DNA from: Trematomus loennbergii
Lineage: Eukaryota; Chordata; Actinopteri; Perciformes; Nototheniidae
Direction of reading: 5' to 3'
Assembly: GCA_012861695.1 (NCBI GenBank)
Contig: JAAOOA010000399.1
Coordinates: 14,677,248-14,741,247, forward strand
DNA: 64,000 nucleotides
Shown here piece after piece: positions 36,881 to 49,335 of the stretch (positions are counted from its first letter, which is position 1; the number at the start of each line of letters is the position of its first letter). The position numbers and the translations under genes are program-made. A model generated the notes under the pieces. It searched no databases and was not told where the DNA came from. It was given only the letters and a program-made list of their open reading frames with translations.

Positions 36881-38105
36881 CTAGAAAGAAAGCAAGCCAA
36901 GACTTTTGATTTAAAATGCTGTGTTTTGAGTGAATACGCATGCCTAAAAAGGGTTCCACTAAAGTCGAATTGGCTGAATTAACTATGAGCACAACGAACT
37001 GCTAATAGACCATAACATGGATCAGGCCTAACGTCAGCAAACACACGTTACTTTAGCGAGAAGCCATATAAATGTTTCAGTTTCCTGTGTGAAAGTGCAA
37101 TGACTCACCAGTGCAGTTTGTTAATAATGTTTTTACCCACTAGTAATTTATCAAAAATGTAATTGAAAAATCGTGGGTAAAAGATTCATTTCACGTTCAA
37201 GGACTAAGCACAACACTACGACTGCACCTTCTTTGTCCCAAGATGCATTGGTGTTTTACCCGGTGCATTATGGGAAGTAGGAATATTTCGCCCCGTGTTT
37301 GCCATACAGGCAGCACTTAGTCCTTTTCGTTCAAATATGCTATCAGTCTCATTAGGCTTGTGACTTAACTTTTTCTGCCGTCCACAATGTTGACTGGTTA
37401 AGTTAAGGATTCAAATTACAGAACATAAACAGTTGGGGCTGTAGCCACAAGTTGTTAAAGCTGTGTGCCTGCCTAAACTAAAACAAAAGTGCTGCCTACC
37501 AGACAAAACTAAGGGTAAATACACACGTATATCTTGTTTTCGGCCATTTTAATGGGTTTGCAGAGTTTCAGTTTGCCATTTTTGGAAAATATTGTTTTTG
37601 TTATCATATGATCCTGTAAAATGTGCAACAATTCCGTTTAATACGTTCACTGGATTGCATTGTAAAGTTAATTGCAATAAACTGACCTGCAGAATATGAC
37701 TCCTAAATCCAAATTACTGGTGAAAGTGAAGCTATTTAATTCCTTGTTTGTCTTCACACTCACAAAACTATACTAATGTATTGTTCTTTAAAAATATATA
37801 TATATTAAACGTTTTATTACATCATTGATGCCAGTGCTGTGTACTATTTCACTGCATTCCACTAATCCTGGAGTTTCAATAACAATTTGACTCCATTTGT
37901 TTTGTTTGCTTTCCAGCTCTTGCACTGTACATTTGTGTATATTTAGTTGGTTGTCTTTCTTTTGAATATTGCTATTGTCTTGTCTGTTTGATTATATCAT
38001 GAGCTACTGATATTTAAATATCTTTCAATGTGTCAACGTACCTGGTCACTGATTTTTTAACCTACTGAGGTAAAATACAACATGAAACAAAGACATTTTT
38101 TATCA
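36881..38105. other. rbm5 upstream region / brk1 downstream region
   Basis: Contains the probable rbm5 first exon and promoter (about 37190-37320). The rest is AT-rich with no coding exon recognised. Confidence 0.4.
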
Positions 38106-38111
38106 TTTATT
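38106..38111 (-). terminator. brk1: Candidate poly(A) signal of brk1
   Basis: AATAAA on the minus strand about 430 nt after the brk1 stop codon, in sequence that otherwise lacks coding signals. Confidence 0.4.
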
Positions 38112-38538
38112 ACAGTATTTAAAACCTGATACATCACCACACAGTTCACTGTACAAGCAGGTCCTCAATTAAGATGACTAGACAATTAATTGTTCTTGGC
38201 ACACAAGGATATTCCCCTTTCATAAATCTTAAATGTGGTAATGACACTGTATACAACACACGTTGTGCTGACAATAGATCCATAATTGAGCTCCAAAATA
38301 TTTTTTAACAATACATATGGAGCTATTTTTTGTTTTGTAACAATGATGATGCTTGAGTCACCGAAACCCAAGACAGACCCATATGTTCTTGAGAAAAAAA
38401 CAACACAAAACCATATAATATAAAAATGGTCCACAAGGTTTCAAAAAAAGTAAGGGTGGAATCCATCACACTTATTCAAAGAAATTCAGGGAGGGTGGTC
38501 AGGTAGCTCATGGATGTTATGCACTCCCATGATGATGT

Positions 38539-39299
38539 CTAGGTCAAGGTCTCTCCTTTCGTCACCTGTAACGACACATAAAACATGATGTAATGGTTAT
38601 ATCATTTGAAATATTATATAGAAAATGCATTGAAATGTTTAAATTGCATTGCAGTATACTTACTCTCGCCTCAATGTATTCAATCCTCCTCTCCAACGCT
38701 GTGAGCTTCTCATTGAGGGTGGCCAATCGTGATCGACACGACATATCTGAAGAGGAAACATTGTAATTAGCATGTAACGATCACCAATCACACATTTAAC
38801 GTTAGCATTGATCAATTGACATGAATTAATAGTGTCACTGTTACTGGATTGTTATGCTTCTGCTGGTATAACGCAGCCGAGCAGCGTTTGCATTGGCTTC
38901 ACTGCCCTGTATCCACGTTAATTCAACTATTTCAACATTAGTATTTTGCAATTGTTATGTTAGCTGCCCAATACTCGCCACCAAGCAGTTATTATATTTA
39001 TAAGAGGGAACAATAACCAGCTCTCAGCTAACGATGAAGCTAACTGGGAGTGGCCAGTGAAAGCATCAACATCAATGCTAGCAACAGCTGAGCTAATGTT
39101 AGCAGAACTAGCTAGCTGTTCATCCACATCCGCGTTAGATGGTTACACACGGTATCCACATTAGTGCTATTAAAAAGCTTACCAAATGAGTTAAGGAAGT
39201 CGGCGATTTTTTGATGCTGCTCGTTATCACTTCTATGTACTCTCGATTCGCCCAATCTTGGTGAATCTCTCTCTGCACTGGATCTTCCTGGCCAGCCAT
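38539..39299 (-). CDS. brk1: BRICK1 subunit of the SCAR/WAVE actin-regulating complex
   Basis: Small alpha-helical subunit of the WAVE regulatory complex, which relays Rac signals to Arp2/3 actin branching in the cytoplasm. Three coding exons: 39299-39183, 38746-38664, 38565-38539. Sequence seen: [20 protein letters not shown], then [27 protein letters not shown] and the last exon VTKGETLT plus stop. The 75-residue product would be almost identical to the human protein as I recall it, with a coiled-coil through exon 2. ODD: exon 39299-39183 is 117 nt but 118 are needed. The A-run coding for the lysines of SSIKK has six A (plus strand 39207-39212) where seven would keep the expected IADFLNSF frame. 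Given the family's extreme conservation, a consensus error is likelier than a dead gene. Confidence 0.96.
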
Positions 39300-39720
39300 T
39301 TTGGAGGAGTTGAGGTTTACTAGCCTAGCGTTCAATCAAGGATAGCCCCCTGCCTTCAACCAGGAAGAACAGCAGACTAGTGCCGCTGTTTCTGTTTTCA
39401 ATATTGGGGAAGTAATTATTACTAATCACAGACTACTTTTATATAACACATTTCGCATTATTCAAATGATGTTGTAACATCATTGTAACAAAAAAAGGGT
39501 CCAGTTATTGGCTGAATATTATATTATTGGATTATATGGATGCTGTGTTTATCCCCTTATTGCTCTGATAAATAATTTGCTTTTTCATTTAACTAAAGTT
39601 ATGCAAAACAAGTTATAGGAGCTCTGATGCCTGTGCCCCTTGGTAGTGGAGTAGTATAGTGTACCAATACATTTAGAAAAGGCTCTGGTTAAACTCAAGT
39701 ATGTTACCTCAAAATTGCAT
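39300..39720. other. brk1 5' flank and end of gpx1 3' region
   Basis: No coding sequence. The brk1 start codon has a short upstream stretch with little room before the gpx1 3' end, so the brk1 promoter lies within roughly 400 bp. Confidence 0.4.
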
Positions 39721-39726
39721 TTTATT
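39721..39726 (-). terminator. gpx1: Candidate poly(A) signal of gpx1
   Basis: AATAAA on the minus strand about 180 nt beyond the SECIS core and about 400 nt after the gpx1 stop. This order (stop, SECIS, poly(A) signal) is what a selenoprotein mRNA needs. Confidence 0.4.
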
Positions 39727-39904
39727 AAATACAGTACAGTTGAGTGAATGTATTAAGTGTTCACCTTTGTTATTGTGGCCACCACATTTTTATTTTGCAG
39801 CTCTGCATACAGTATGCAGAAATGGCATTACATTTTTTTTAATACAACCCAATGAAGAAAATGGTCATGTGAGTTATACAGTCAGGCAGTCAGTATTTTA
39901 CATG

Positions 39905-39953
39905 TTCATCAGAAACTCCCCACAAAACTTGTTTCAAAGAGTGTCTTCATTGA
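39905..39953 (-). promoter_or_regulatory. gpx1: Candidate SECIS element of gpx1
   Basis: On the minus strand ATGA (39950-39947) and TGAT (39911-39908) frame a stem of about 7-10 pairs (gacactc with gagtttc, extended by wobble pairs). The apical part begins gaaaca. The ATGA/AA/TGA arrangement and its place 180-220 nt after the stop codon fit a eukaryotic SECIS, the 3' UTR structure that directs Sec insertion at UGA through SBP2. The fold was judged by eye. Confidence 0.65.
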
Positions 39954-40128
39954 GTAAAGAGGCTGAACTACCATAGTGTACTGCACAGTACCACACATTT
40001 AGGGGTGCATGCTATTACAATTGTCTTCAACTAGGAAGGTGGAAAAACATGATGAAATACCCAAAACAAACAGATGTGTATACTGATTTATCTTTTTGAC
40101 CAGGCTGGTCTGTGTGTTGTAACACACT

Positions 40129-41387
40129 TTAATTGACCCTCTTAAGTAGCTTTTTAATATCTGTCTCAATGTCAATGGTAAGGAAATTTCTGCCGTAGCG
40201 CTTGTAAGGCTCTCCATCAGGGCCAACCAGGAACTTCTCAAAGTTCCAGGAGACGTCATTCCTACTAACAGGACTCCAAATTATGAACTTTGGGTCGGTC
40301 ATAAGGGCCATGGCATCATCACAAGGAAATGGAAGCTTTTCCTTCAGATATACAAACAAGGGATGGGCATCCTTTCCATTCACATCCACCTTTTCAATGA
40401 GCTGGAAATTAGGTTCAAATCCATTGCCTGGACGGATATACTTCAGAGACCTTAGAATTTCATCATTCTTGCAGTTCTCCTGTTATAAAAGAGATAGAAA
40501 CATTACATTAATATTGTATGGACATAATGCAATCGGGTTGATGAAAGCATACAGAAGTTTTTATGTTATTGTATACTACTTTATACCCTACTATGCTGTA
40601 TATATATATATATATTTTTTTTTTCTTTTCTTAGTTAAAATTAAGCTGTCTTTGGCTTTACTGGGAGCTGTAGGGTCGCCGGTTCAAGTCCCCGAACAGA
40701 CCTAAATGTGGAGTGTGGACTGCTACTTGGAGAGGTCCCAGTTCACCTCCTCGGCCCTGCCGATCTATCTATCTGACAGCTGAAGTAAGTGGTTATTTTT
40801 TACAGACTCAGGTTCTACATGAACAATTATCACCTAATAATTAAATATAAGGGTCCATTATAGAGTGGGCTACTACTACCCAACAGTATATAAAGTAGGT
40901 AAAATTAGCTATACAACAAAACTACAGTAATAACAACTCATAACATTAACACATCTGAACCATAGACTTATCTGAACACCTAACCCAAACACGCACACAC
41001 ATTCGCTGATTAAGTTACTACAATGTAGCCTACATGTTTGCTTTTGTTCTATTCTGATGATATACAGATAGGCTTCATTTATCTATGTTATGTCCTTGAG
41101 GACATTGTGTTCAAAATATTTAAAATCCTACCATGTGTAAACTGTAGCCTATATCAACCTACCTGATGTCCAAACTGATTACAGGGCACACCCAGAATAA
41201 CAAGTCCCTTTGCAGAGTACCGCATGTTGAGCTCGTTCATCTGAGTGTAGTCCCTGGTTGTTGTTCCTCAAAGAGACGCCACATTCTCAATGAGAACAAC
41301 TTTGTCCTTCAGGGCAGAAAAACTAAAGCTTTTTCCAGACAGCATCTTAGCTGTGAGGTCGTAAAACCTTTTCACATTGCCTGCCAT
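40129..41387 (-). CDS. gpx1: Glutathione peroxidase 1 (selenoprotein)
   Basis: Cytosolic and mitochondrial enzyme that reduces H2O2 and organic hydroperoxides with glutathione. Two coding exons, 41387-41163 and 40479-40129, encode about 191 aa (human 203). The active site reads [19 protein letters not shown], with Sec40 encoded by TGA (41270-41268). The other tetrad residues are visible: Gln71 in PCNQFGHQ, and Trp153-Asn154 in [14 protein letters not shown]. Further family marks are [24 protein letters not shown] and RNDVSWNF. The short N-terminus before [11 protein letters not shown] and the tetramer-type loop fit GPX1/2 rather than GPX4; exon structure and C-terminus favour GPX1. A plain ORF finder cuts it at the TGA. 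No frameshift. It is transcribed away from tex264. Confidence 0.93.
40655..40765 (+). mobile_element. tRNA-derived SINE fragment in gpx1 intron
   Basis: B box ggttcaagtcc (40681-40691), then 'cccgaacagacc', 'gagtgtggactgctacttgg' and 'cagttcacctcctcggccct'. It is clearly homologous to the segment at 52650-52740, so two copies of one family occur in the window. This copy is 5'-truncated and inserted antisense to gpx1. Confidence 0.7.
41268..41270 (-). other. gpx1: In-frame TGA selenocysteine codon
   Basis: TGA at codon 40 lies exactly where glutathione peroxidases carry Sec, between VASL and GTTTRD. The reading frame continues intact for 151 codons after it. Confidence 0.93.
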
Positions 41388-42243
41388 TCTCACAAATTCC
41401 GGATGAATTACAAAATCAAGTAGATTTAAGGAGAAAGAAACGTTCAGTTTATCTGAGCTGGGCGGTCCAATGTTATCATATGAAGCTCATTTTAAGTCCA
41501 ACCCTAATTTGTTTATGGGCGGGACAGGTTGCATTTCAAACTACTCTCAATGCTGATTTTTTTTCTAATTTATTACAAATGTTCTTTGTGTTGTTTTCAA
41601 TACCCATACGATTCTATCGCAAACGTGGCAAAAGAGGTCATAATTGCAATTCTAAACTCAGAACGCCATCAAGGTAGGCCTATAGCTTACCATCATCATG
41701 CCGCCCAGTTTAACATGAACCCAAATATGGTAAATCAGGTCAACCAGAGCTCCTAAATAGCCAACTTCGTGTGTTTCTGATCACACACTTCACACATTTG
41801 ATTCTACTGACTTCATCTTCCTTATATCATTTACCAAAATTAAACATTGGCGAAATGGGCATCACAATAATGTAGGTTACCCGTTATAACATGTAGCAAT
41901 TGTTAAACCTTTATCAAATTACCTATGCGAATATTTACTTTACATGCATATATTACCATCGAAATCTAAATTATAAACATTTTATCGACGAGGGCATTTT
42001 CTCCTTTCACGAATTCTACAAGTTTCTTTTTAACAAAATCCCCCCTTTTGTCGGCGTAGATGGTACTTTCCAGGAAGTCCTGAACAATGTGTAATCTTTT
42101 TTATTTCATTCAAGGACAAAATTGCCAACTGAAAACGACCAAAAACGTTCTTAAAGATGTAAGACGGTAGTGGGAAATTGCAACACACGTGTTAAGGGTT
42201 CAGAAGAAGTTAAACAACGTTATTCTCCGTTTTCTAAGCTATT
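41388..42243. promoter_or_regulatory. Divergent gpx1/tex264 intergenic region
   Basis: 856 bp separate the two start codons, which point away from each other, so both promoters must lie here unless distal 5' exons exist. The sequence is AT-rich, with no CpG-island character and no clear TATA box. Shared control is an inference from spacing only. Confidence 0.45.
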
Positions 42244-45200
42244 ATGCCAGACTTTGTTGGTGTGTGTGTGCTCATCAGCGTGTTGATAAGTCTGATAACA
42301 GTAGCTGGTTACCTTTGGTGCTCGGGACTCCTCTCAGACATACCCATACAAACGGGGTCTCCTCCCGTAAAGAAGATTACATTTGCTTATAAATTCAAAG
42401 AAGGGCCTTACAAAGACTGCAGACAACTTTTCAAGGAGTCTCGTCGTATTGGACCAAAGCTTTCATGTATCGGCGTATTTTACGATGATCCTAAAAAGGT
42501 AATCTTGCACTAAACCTTTTACAACAATTGGTAGATCAGCAGTTTATTTTGCATGTGTTTTTTTTGCATTTTTGGTGAATACTTTCGCTTTAATAAAGGT
42601 GGATTTTACTGTTAAATAAGTTGTGTAGTGTAGATGACCACTAGATGGGGCCAACGCCATTCTCTTAAACACGTTTAGTGTTCAGAGATTAATATATAAC
42701 CTCTCAGATAACATTCGTTTTAAATAACTTTATTAACCCAATCAAAGTGATTAATTTTCACAATTAATAATCCGTCTAGTGGCATCCCATTTAGTCCTGA
42801 TATCCTGTATTTCTTTCCCTTGTCTTGGTATTTTCGAAGGAGACTTTTGGCACCAAATATATTATCTTTTTTCTCCTTGAACAATACACATCTGGACAGG
42901 GTGTGGTGTGATTTGTGGATTTATTAGTGTCATATGTCATACAATATTATATATGTTCTTTTTTAAATCAGAGCTGAACCCGAGGTCTATATGGGACTCT
43001 AAGTATAAAACACACACATCACACAACAAAGAGTTATATTTCAACAAATGCAAACATTTTTGAATCAGATCAAAACACTATGGTCATCTGCTAACAGTAA
43101 TAATAACCACAATAAATCAACACATTTAAAAAAAACTACAACATTGATTTGAATGATATTGATTTTCTTTTCACAGTAACCTACTACAGTATTCCTTTGT
43201 TTACAGTTTTAATTAGCTGCTTTGGCAGTTGAATGAGATCAGATTAGTATTTCTTCTGCCTGAAATCCTTTAATGCTATCTATTCATCAGTAGAGTCTTA
43301 GTCAAATTAGCTAATACACTATACAACTACAGTTGTGAAGAGTTATTTTTTAAATTATCGCATATATTCCATCAATAACTTAATCAAACTATTGTCTAGG
43401 CAAGTAATGTTATTACGGATTCATCTTCTGACAGTCAGTTCAACTGTCTTGTTAGCTTGGGGTTAATACAATATTTATTTAATATGGGCTCTTTTGGAGT
43501 TCCACAAAGATCAAGAGTCAAAACACTTTTCTTTAATATGACTGACACTTTTGTGGTCTCCTTTACTGCCACAACAATGCTCCTTTAAAGCAAAACTAGT
43601 AAGTTGTATCGCTCTTTGAGATGTGTTCCTACATTCCCAATCGTTCTCTGTGTGAACTGCATCCATCTCAAAATCTCAGTGTCTATAAGCAGCAGGAAAT
43701 ATTATCTGCTGGATTTGTTTTTCTGATACATAATACGGCTCAATCTCTGGGGTTTCCGAAATCACACAGTGCTAGTTCGCCAATTTTAAAGCAGGTCCAG
43801 CGTGGGTTGTTTTTCAACAGGCACTGCTGAAACAGAAGGAATGAGACAAGGAGTAGCACATTGAAATGGTTAAGCAGCAGTGGGCTTTAGATTGATGCAC
43901 TGTGGAGGGTCTGGAAGTTCAGCAACACGGGTGGAAACGGGGGATCTTTAGAAGTCTTCCACAGCTTATATTGAATATAGAAGACCACTAGCTGGCTGCC
44001 ATGCCCAGAAAAATTATGACCTCTTTTCACCTCTATTCAATCATTCAGTGGAGAGCTGAGAATAGATATCTTGAATATTGTAAGAAATGGAAATAATAAA
44101 TAAGAAAACATTTATGGGTATGTGATCACTGAATAATAACACTAACTTATTATGCAATAATACCTGGTTGGTTTGAGCTTCTTTCATATGAAGATATTGA
44201 GTTTTTCTCTTTTTTTATCTCATTGTAAACTGAATATCCTGTGTTGGTCTGATGGAATTTGGTTGGATATTTTTTTTCAAAGTTATTTTATAATTAGCAT
44301 TAGCAGCAACATTAGAAGCTAGCTAAATGAAAGGATCAACCCAGTTAATTTGGCCACTATCAATGATAGTTCTTACCATATTTTTGGAGGACATATTGTG
44401 TAAGCACCAATAGTATAACCAAGTATGTTTAACTTGGGATTTAAGTATTATTCAATCTACTACACTATGACCATTTCATTGTCACCCAACTGTTATTATT
44501 TGCACTCAATCTCGAAAAATGCTGATGTCTGCCATTTCAGAGCTACCTTTAAACAGAAAGGACTTAAGTGGCACTACTTAAACCGTATCACAACAACCTG
44601 CTGGAGTGTAACTAGAGTTCAGTGATAGACTCTACTCAGCTCTGCTTCAAAACACTTTGGTTATGCTCATCCTTCTTTTTCCCAAGCTCGCAATTAGGCT
44701 AGCACTGCAGTGGGTCCTATAGTTCCTCTGCACAGTCATAGCCAAGTCCTGATCTAAGTTTAATAATTGGCGTAATGATCTCAGCTCATTAGCGTCCGAG
44801 CCTCAGGATGCCATTCAGTCCCAGCGTCCCCAGCCCCAGAGGGCGCTCTCAAAAAGGAGGACTGGTATTCGGCGTCTACATTGTGAGACACTGTCCATTG
44901 ATATTTGCAGTGAGAACGATTCTGCAGCTGGCAGAAGATAAGTGTCAGCGTGTCTGGTCTCTTTTCTGGCTTTTCTCACTTTTACCTCCTTTAATCACTT
45001 ACTCTGGAGAAACAAAAGACCTCAACAAGGACTCCAGTTGGTCATTGGATGGTTGCCATGGATACAGTGCTGAGGCAGTTCTGTCTGCTCTCCTTCAAAT
45101 GGCTAACATATTCATGCGCCCCGCTCACAACACCCGTCTCATTCACCCGCTAGTCACAGTTTCAATGCCAGAGGGGTTTCTGACCCAGAGCTCCCACTCC

Positions 45201-48200
45201 ATCTCTACCCTGTTTCCCTCCTCTCCTCCTTCCCCTCTGTGTCCATCTTTGACAAACGTCAGAGAGAGGTAACGGAGGGGATCATGTGTTTTTCTGTCAA
45301 ACTTGATATTCCAAGTAAGGGGTCAGGGTCAGGGTTTTAGGTCCTTGAGATGTCTGAATAAAAAGCTGGTGGTATGGTGGGTAAATGACACATGTGTCTG
45401 CAAATCTTCAGGGACCCATGTTTTGGTCAAAATATGATGAAAGCTTGTGGGCATGTCAGCTAAAGCAGGGGCCGGACACAACATGTGTATCTCTTCAAAT
45501 GTTAGTCTTTGTGGTGAATGATGAAATAGTGGAAAATCTCTCTGATACTTGCCCTTTAATAAAGTCAGGGTAAAACATTTAAAATGTAAGCCTGTCTGAA
45601 TGTGAGAGCGGACGGAAAATACTTTGTATGCTGGTGAAGATAGTTTTGCCTTTTTTTACTTTGTTGCCCTTTCCTCCATTCCATGTTCAACAGAGACACA
45701 ACTCTGTTGTTCCTTCAGTAGGATTCCGGATATTTTTTGCTTCAGATGAGCTGTCAGTGTATTGAAGAAACTTAAAAAGAAAGTGTGCTTGTGACTTGAT
45801 GAGTGCAGAGAAGCAAACAAAGATTGTGGACAGAGGCTTGTGCTTTTGGTGCTAGTTTATTGTTCTGCGCTCCCTACATGGAGCCCTGTGATGATTACTA
45901 AATCCAGTTGCCTGAGACGCCCCACTGTGAGTCCCTAAAATCCACAGTGTCAAAAATATCCTCATGTGTAAAGTTTTCCAAATGTACTTTTGGTACTTAA
46001 ATAAGTAAAAAGTAAAAGGCAGCCATTGCCTGGATATTTATATTCATTTTAATTTGTACTTAAAACAATATTTGGCAAAGATATATTTTAGTGCAAACCT
46101 TACTCCAGCGAGTACATTTGATGAAGATCATTTATTTTTCTTTGAATTTGTTCTTCATTATTATCACTACTAATCTTTCATTCTGATGCAAGGCTTACCG
46201 GTCGAACAAAGGGTGGTTTACCTTTCATACGTTTTGCATTTAAGTTATGTGTGATTTTTCATGCGTGACAACAATGCCAACATATGGGAAAAAATCTATA
46301 AATTAAACCACAGTGTATGTAATATAGGCTTGGAAACACACAAGCGCTGCAAAGATAAATTCTGCTGAACAGGCGCTCTTCCCTGCCTTGAGGGTATTTA
46401 CACCAAGCGCTGTAAGAATAAGTCAAGGAGAATCATTAAGGATCCCAACCGTCCGGATAACAGCCTTATCTCCCTGTTGAGGTTTGGGATGGAGGCACCG
46501 GATACACCTGGCCAGCACTGAGAAGAGCTCCTACCCTCAGGCTGATATAGGATCCTAATGAGTTCACCGCCTAAGACTGCCCATCGCCCCAAAATATATA
46601 CTTACTGCATACTGCAGGATGACATTTCCCCGGAATTTTACCTGCCATTAATACATGTGACCAATACATTAATGTATTGATCAAATGCAAGATCCTTTTC
46701 TTAAAACCATGAATTAGAGCCGCAGCAAATGATTATTTTCCTTATCGATTCCTTGTGGATGTCATTAATCGCTTGTTAGTCCAACCAACGGTTCAAACAT
46801 ATTCTCTCAATCCATCAAGTCCTTTTTTCATCTTTAAAAACTGATTCTGAAAATCAGAAATTATCGAAATATTTAAAAACAAAATCAGTCTACTACAAGT
46901 ACACCATATTTACACACATATATATACCTGGCTGCTAAATCCTAAGAACTGTTACAGGATGTGTATTTTGTAAATTGTGTAACCTTTTATTTTTATTATA
47001 TTATAACCTTTTTTTAAACTTTAATTTAAACTTTTTTTAATGCATGTAACATATGTAACATATGTAACATTAAGCTATCTGTGGTTCTTTTTCTGCTGTA
47101 ACAATGTGCATTTCCCCTCTGTGGGACTAATAAAGGTATTCTGATTCTGATTATAATAATACTCAAAAAAGTGTCATCAGATGTTCAACTGCTGACACAG
47201 ACCAATCTTTCAAGTGTGTTTGAAACTTTGAATGGCGGTTGTGTGAAAAATGAGCTTATTCTGCAGTGCACAGGGAAACTACACTTCTACCCATGACTGA
47301 CCTTGCGTGTTGAGGAACAGAGGGAAAAATAGGGATTTTCAGACACGCTGGCTATGCTAGAAGCGTAGCATTGATAGGTTTATGGACAAATTGGACCATT
47401 CCAGTTTATTTATCACATAAGCTTTCAGCCATGCTCTGCTCAGCACAGTGGGGAGAAAGTCTTGGATATCCAGGAGTATTCATTTATAAAGAGTGTCTCC
47501 CTTTTCTCCTTTTTTTAAGGGCACCAGGGTGCTCAGAATGGAGGAAGGAGACATCATTACTTCGCTGCCAAATGCTCCAATTAGAGCATGAGGATATTTT
47601 CTTCTCAAATGTTGCACCTGGCATACATCAGAGAAAATATATATTTTTTAAATACATTTGTTATGTAGTGGAGGCTATGAACTACTCATAAAATCACATT
47701 GCATTACAACCTCGTGTTTATGAATCCCCATTCTTCATAGATGGTACTTTGGAAGTGTTGATGATTGACATGTAAGAGTTTCTTAAAAAATGTTTTAAAA
47801 TATTTTTTCTTCATGGAAATTTGGGATGGGGTCGACAGTGTTTTGTACACAAAAACCAGCACACTTTACCAACATTTAGACATTTTTATAGATAGCATTT
47901 TTTCCGTGCAAGCAATAATCTATCTGTCAGTGCTGCTGTTGTCTTTCTGGGGAAAAGTCAAATGTTGGTAAGAAAAGAGTGTGTGCATATTTTTCTATCT
48001 AATCTTTATAAGCTACATCAGTCTATCTTGTTGATATTTCCTCTCTTACCAACTTTTATTGATTTGTTTTTTAATGATTGTTTCTAGGTGCCGGGGCCAC
48101 AGTGCCGCTCTGCTGTCGGCAGTATTCTGAGCGAGGGCGACAACAAGGCAGACGAGGAACTTCTAAAGAGCTACGAGACATCTGGCTTTAATGTATTTTC

Positions 48201-48308
48201 CTTTCCTGAAGTCACACATGTGGTCACTACCTCGTTCCCCCACAAGAGTTTTGTCTCTGTCCTCCTGGGGAAAGAAGAATTTACCCAAGGCTAAAGCACT
48301 ACATCAAG
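42244..48308 (+). CDS. tex264: TEX264 ER-phagy receptor, 5' part (two coding exons)
   Basis: Single-pass ER membrane protein. TEX264 recruits LC3/GABARAP for selective autophagy of the ER and helps repair DNA-protein crosslinks. Exon 42244-42498 (85 codons) starts MPDFVGVCVLISVLISL, an N-terminal membrane segment at about residues 4-27, then the start of the GyrI-like domain (GSPPVKKITFAYKFKEGPY...YDDPKK). Exon 48088-48308 continues with PQCRSAVGSILSEGD, GFNVFSFPEVTHVVTTSFP and, after a frame change, YPRLKHYIK before the donor gtatta. ODD: this exon is 221 nt where the phases need 222; one base is missing at the G4A3 run (48267-48273), and the uncorrected frame stops ten codons later. The C-terminal LIR-bearing region is not in the window or not recognised. 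The intron is 5.6 kb. Confidence 0.9.
42499..48087 (+). other. tex264: tex264 intron 1
   Basis: GT-AG intron (gtaatc to tttctag). It carries a LINE 3' remnant (46375-47150). A 154-codon open frame at 44808-45272 shows no similarity I recognise and is probably chance. Confidence 0.7.
46375..47150 (+). mobile_element. 5'-truncated L2-like LINE, 3' end
   Basis: The plus strand at about 46380-46600 reads, with stops and frame breaks, LPCLEG-Y-KR-KNKSRRIIKDPNRPDNS, a stretch typical of the end of fish non-LTR retrotransposon ORF2 (RIIKDP.HP.NS..SLL). About 350 bp on, it ends with 'tgggactaataaaggtattc' and an ATTCTG tandem tail (47133-47149). The copy is dead and lies inside tex264 intron 1. The subfamily is uncertain. 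Confidence 0.7.
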
Positions 48309-49267
48309 GTATTATGTCTTTTTTGATATCATATTATCTTGAAAGTAATATTTCATTAAAAATAACCAATTAGTTGTTCATACATTTTACAAAAACAAAT
48401 CGTTTCAGGAAAAATATGATAAAATAGTATAAAATGCTTTTACATGAATGCCAATGTGAAAAATGTCTTAATTCCTTTGTTATCTAAATGTATGGGTTAT
48501 GAAAATAAGAATGAATCCCTGTGCATCACAGTGGAACAAACTGTTTCTTCACACACACCCAGCATTATCAGCCTTAAGCCCTTCACATACAGTACTTGTC
48601 CCATGGGCTTTAATGTTCTCTTAAAGCTGGCTGCACATTAAGTCAGCACACAACACACCAATACAACTCTCAAAGAGCTCAGATATAGATAGTTGGCTTT
48701 CAGTGTTTCTTTTTGACTTAGTTTGGAATACAAAAAAATGGGAATAGGTTAATTAAATAAGCGCTATTGCCCACTGTCTGTGTGCTAAGAAAACTTTAAA
48801 GGAAAGGAGCAATGTGAAATGTGTGTGTGTGCATTATAGAATGAATCATTGCTACCACTAAGGTGGGCTTGCGTCAAGCGGGAAGCAAATAAAGGATCAA
48901 TATCAAACTCTATGATGGTCACATGCACATCTGAGTCATACTGTGCATTTTCAGGCAACACAAGTTTGAATGTTTTATAAAAAGATGCAAGTCAACTTCT
49001 TCTATTTTCATGGCCTGAAGGGTTGGGAAGTGTTTGTAATGTAATCCAGCAGGATGCGATTTAAAGTTGGAGAGGATATGGACGAGAACAATATAAGCTC
49101 CTGTTAGCACTGTATAACTAATGCTGTCATGCAGTGCTGCTTGAGGGATGCTGGGAAAGTGAGTCATTGTGATGAGCCGTGAGTTGTGGATGTGGTTTAA
49201 TTATGCAGCGTGCCTAAACAGGTGGCCACACCACAGGTTGTCTCTGTCACTCTGCTTCTGCTGAAGA

Positions 49268-49268
<1 letters not shown>

Positions 49269-49317
<49 letters not shown>

Positions 49318-49335
49318 TGTCCTGTCCTGTCCTGT
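49269..49335. repeat. (TG)n followed by (CCTGT)4
   Basis: A TG array (49269-49315) passes directly into four exact CCTGT pentamers (49316-49335), a compound microsatellite. Confidence 0.97.

Noticed and set aside
44808..45272. 154-codon open frame on the plus strand
   Set aside because: It lies inside tex264 intron 1. It has no recognisable domain, no splice partners and low-complexity Ser/Pro ends; most likely chance.
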